Positions 62,960 to 64,000 of a stretch of 64,000 bases of DNA are shown here, in pieces. The stretch is from Burkholderiaceae bacterium (GTDB lineage: Bacteria; Pseudomonadota; Gammaproteobacteria; Burkholderiales; Burkholderiaceae_C), in assembly GCA_030695205.1 (NCBI GenBank), contig JAUYTN010000033.1, forward strand, positions 186,001 to 250,000, read 5' to 3'. Every line of letters starts with the position of its first letter. The first letter of the stretch is position 1. The notes under the pieces were generated by a model. It saw only the letters and a list, made by a program, of their open reading frames with translations. It did no database searches and was not told the DNA's origin. The position numbers and the translations under genes are program-made.

Positions 62960-63134
62960 CGCCACTGGTCCGGCGGACAGCGCACGCCCACCAAGGGCGA
63001 ACGCCCGGCTTTCTCTTGCTTCGTGGGCCTTGCCGGCGACGGGGCCGCGAACCAGGCTGCCGCCAATTGCCCGTCAAGGGTGGGCAGGCTCCTTGTTTTC
63101 TGAAGGCGCAGGCTGTGCATCACCTCAGTGGGCA

Positions 63135-63431
63135 CTACGGAAACTGCCGGGCCACATGCACCACCGCCCGGACCGTGACGATGCACCGTGCTGGGTCCTG
63201 GTCGAAATAGACGATGTAGTTCTCATAGGCCACCAGTTCATACGCACTTGCCACCCGCGTGCTGGTGCGCCGGGGAAAGTTGGGGTCGCTGAGGTGATCA
63301 ACCTGGGTGTCGATCAACAGCCACCAATCTGTCGCGGCGAGTGAGTTGTCTCTGGCAATCCAAGCCTCTATCGCATCCAGATCCTCGCTGTATTCGTGGC
63401 GGCGAATCACGTGCCACCTGGCGCAGTTCAT
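63135..63431 (-). CDS. ParE/RelE-superfamily toxin
   Basis: A 98-residue toxin of the RelE/ParE fold: MNCARWHVIRRHEYSEDLDAIEAWI is the helical start, then WLLIDTQVDHLSDPNFPRR, and the C-terminal TVRAVVHVARQFP. ATG 63431 overlaps the antitoxin stop (ATGA). It may target gyrase or ribosome; the exact target cannot be read. Confidence 0.72.
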   Translation of the reverse strand: MNCARWHVIRRHEYSEDLDAIEAWIARDNSLAATDWWLLIDTQVDHLSDPNFPRRTSTRVASAYELVAYENYIVYFDQDPARCIVTVRAVVHVARQFP

Positions 63432-63877
63432 CCTGCCTGCAACGCTTGACGCTGTGCCAGCTTGGCCTGCCGGACCGCTTGCCATTCAGCGTCGGCCACA
63501 GCGGGGCGTGGATCATCCCGGCTCGACTGCACCTTGGCATTGACCCAGCGGTCGTACTCGGCGGCGCGGGACAACGCCTGTGCCCGGTCTGGGCGCGAAC
63601 GCTTTTGCAAGGCGGCTTGTTCTGGCTGCCATTCATCCAACTTGTCCAGCACGATGCGTCGCACGCCCAACTTGTGCAGCAGTTTCAGCGCGCTGTCAGT
63701 CGTGCCAAACAGGCGTGGTGTCGCACCGCGCGCCTGCACCAGCGTGGCCATGCCGGTGCGCGTGACGAACTCCACCGCAAACCGTGGCCCGATGGGCACA
63801 AGCCCCACCGACTCGATGGCACCGTGGGCAAATGCGGCTTGAAACTGGGTCTGGGTCAAGGTTTGCATGGCGTTCAT
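63428..63877 (-). CDS. Antitoxin partner of the ParE-type toxin
   Basis: A 149-residue protein that overlaps the toxin gene by 4 bp (ATGA) and precedes it, as antitoxins do. It lacks an obvious ribbon-helix-helix or XRE domain; residues 1-80 (FAVEFVTRTGMATLVQARG, KLLHKLGVRRIVLDKLDEW) look like a compact alpha/beta domain, followed by a charged helical tail (about 85-149) suited to toxin binding. I recall similar partners annotated only as hypothetical. Confidence 0.6.
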   Translation of the reverse strand: MNAMQTLTQTQFQAAFAHGAIESVGLVPIGPRFAVEFVTRTGMATLVQARGATPRLFGTTDSALKLLHKLGVRRIVLDKLDEWQPEQAALQKRSRPDRAQALSRAAEYDRWVNAKVQSSRDDPRPAVADAEWQAVRQAKLAQRQALQAG

Positions 63878-63937
63878 ACCAATCTTGGCGGGATGTTGAA
63901 CTTACGTTATTCCTGCACACAAAGAGTGTAACTGTCC

Positions 63938-64000
63938 ATGCTGAAGCTGCTGGAACGGGTGCAAACCATCGGTTGGCAACACCGAATCACACAGGCGCAG
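63938..64000 (+). CDS. Start of a gene running off the window
   Basis: ATG followed by LKLLERVQTIGWQHRITQAQ, open to the window end. It is divergent from the toxin-antitoxin pair. Too short to identify; the start could also lie elsewhere. Confidence 0.3.
   Translation, partial: MLKLLERVQTIGWQHRITQAQ

Noticed and set aside
62960..63134. Possible small gene between the GH8 and ParE genes
   Set aside because: No frame with coding-like composition or start signal; I see nothing supported in it.

Overview
The window is a high-GC chromosomal segment whose gene set and order suggest a betaproteobacterium of the Comamonadaceae (Acidovorax/Rhodoferax/Hydrogenophaga-like). The indicators are the order rsmB-DUF4390-ntrY-like-ntrX-like, a LiuR-type leucine regulon, aceK beside a beta-carbonic anhydrase, bacteriohemerythrin-GGDEF proteins, and a short AT-rich dispersed repeat that I recall as common in this family. 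The assignment comes from gene content only; there is no rRNA in the window.

Layout. 0-5 kb: the end of an unknown gene, a MORN-repeat protein, the Rep helicase, and a Phe-Gly-Thr tRNA cluster with its own terminator. 5-11 kb: a tightly overlapping minus-strand operon (HMG-CoA lyase, rsmB, DUF4390, NtrY-like kinase, NtrX-like regulator). 11-12.2 kb: a scar with an AbrB/VapC toxin-antitoxin pair between what look like remnants of a type I restriction-modification locus. 12.2-19.7 kb: leucine catabolism (liuB/mccB, liuC, mccA) interrupted by a second VapBC pair, with a divergent AraC-type regulator. 19.7-26 kb: a BON lipoprotein, SDR, HAD phosphatase, YchJ, rhodanese and the TrkH/TrkA potassium system. 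26-29.5 kb: an acyl-CoA dehydrogenase with a LiuR-like box, a D-amino-acid dehydrogenase behind a tandem glycine riboswitch, and a Uma2 nuclease. 29.5-35.7 kb: thiolase, AceK, carbonic anhydrase, isovaleryl-CoA dehydrogenase, a thioesterase and LiuR, with two overlapping LiuR-type palindromes. 35.8-42.2 kb: a cyclic-di-GMP cluster (a 1308-aa CBS/PAS/GAF/GGDEF/EAL protein and two hemerythrin-GGDEF proteins). 42-51 kb: housekeeping genes (YgjP-like protease, PlsC, GmhB, GlyS/GlyQ, Lnt, CorC). 51-57.5 kb: GNAT, lipase-like hydrolase, GMC oxidoreductase with a Tat-exported partner, a hypothetical gene and FadD. 57.5-64 kb: YefM/YoeB, hemerythrin, a SEC-C protein, a PIN protein, RlmL, a GH8 glycanase and a ParE-type toxin-antitoxin pair.

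How it works together. Leucine catabolism is spread over three clusters (10-18 kb, 26 kb, 30-35 kb). It runs from isovaleryl-CoA through methylcrotonyl-CoA and methylglutaconyl-CoA to HMG-CoA, acetoacetate and acetyl-CoA. The thiolase and AceK connect this to acetyl-CoA and glyoxylate-shunt control.

The most interesting signal is a roughly 55-60 bp AT-rich repeat found at least ten times. Each copy has ATAGC (or a near variant) exactly 17 nt before an AAGCG core. Four copies lie in frame inside otherwise intact conserved genes (mccB, lnt, a GMC oxidoreductase, rlmL). One supplies the start codon and N-terminus of the MORN protein, and others touch the start of plsC and the stop of a thioesterase gene.
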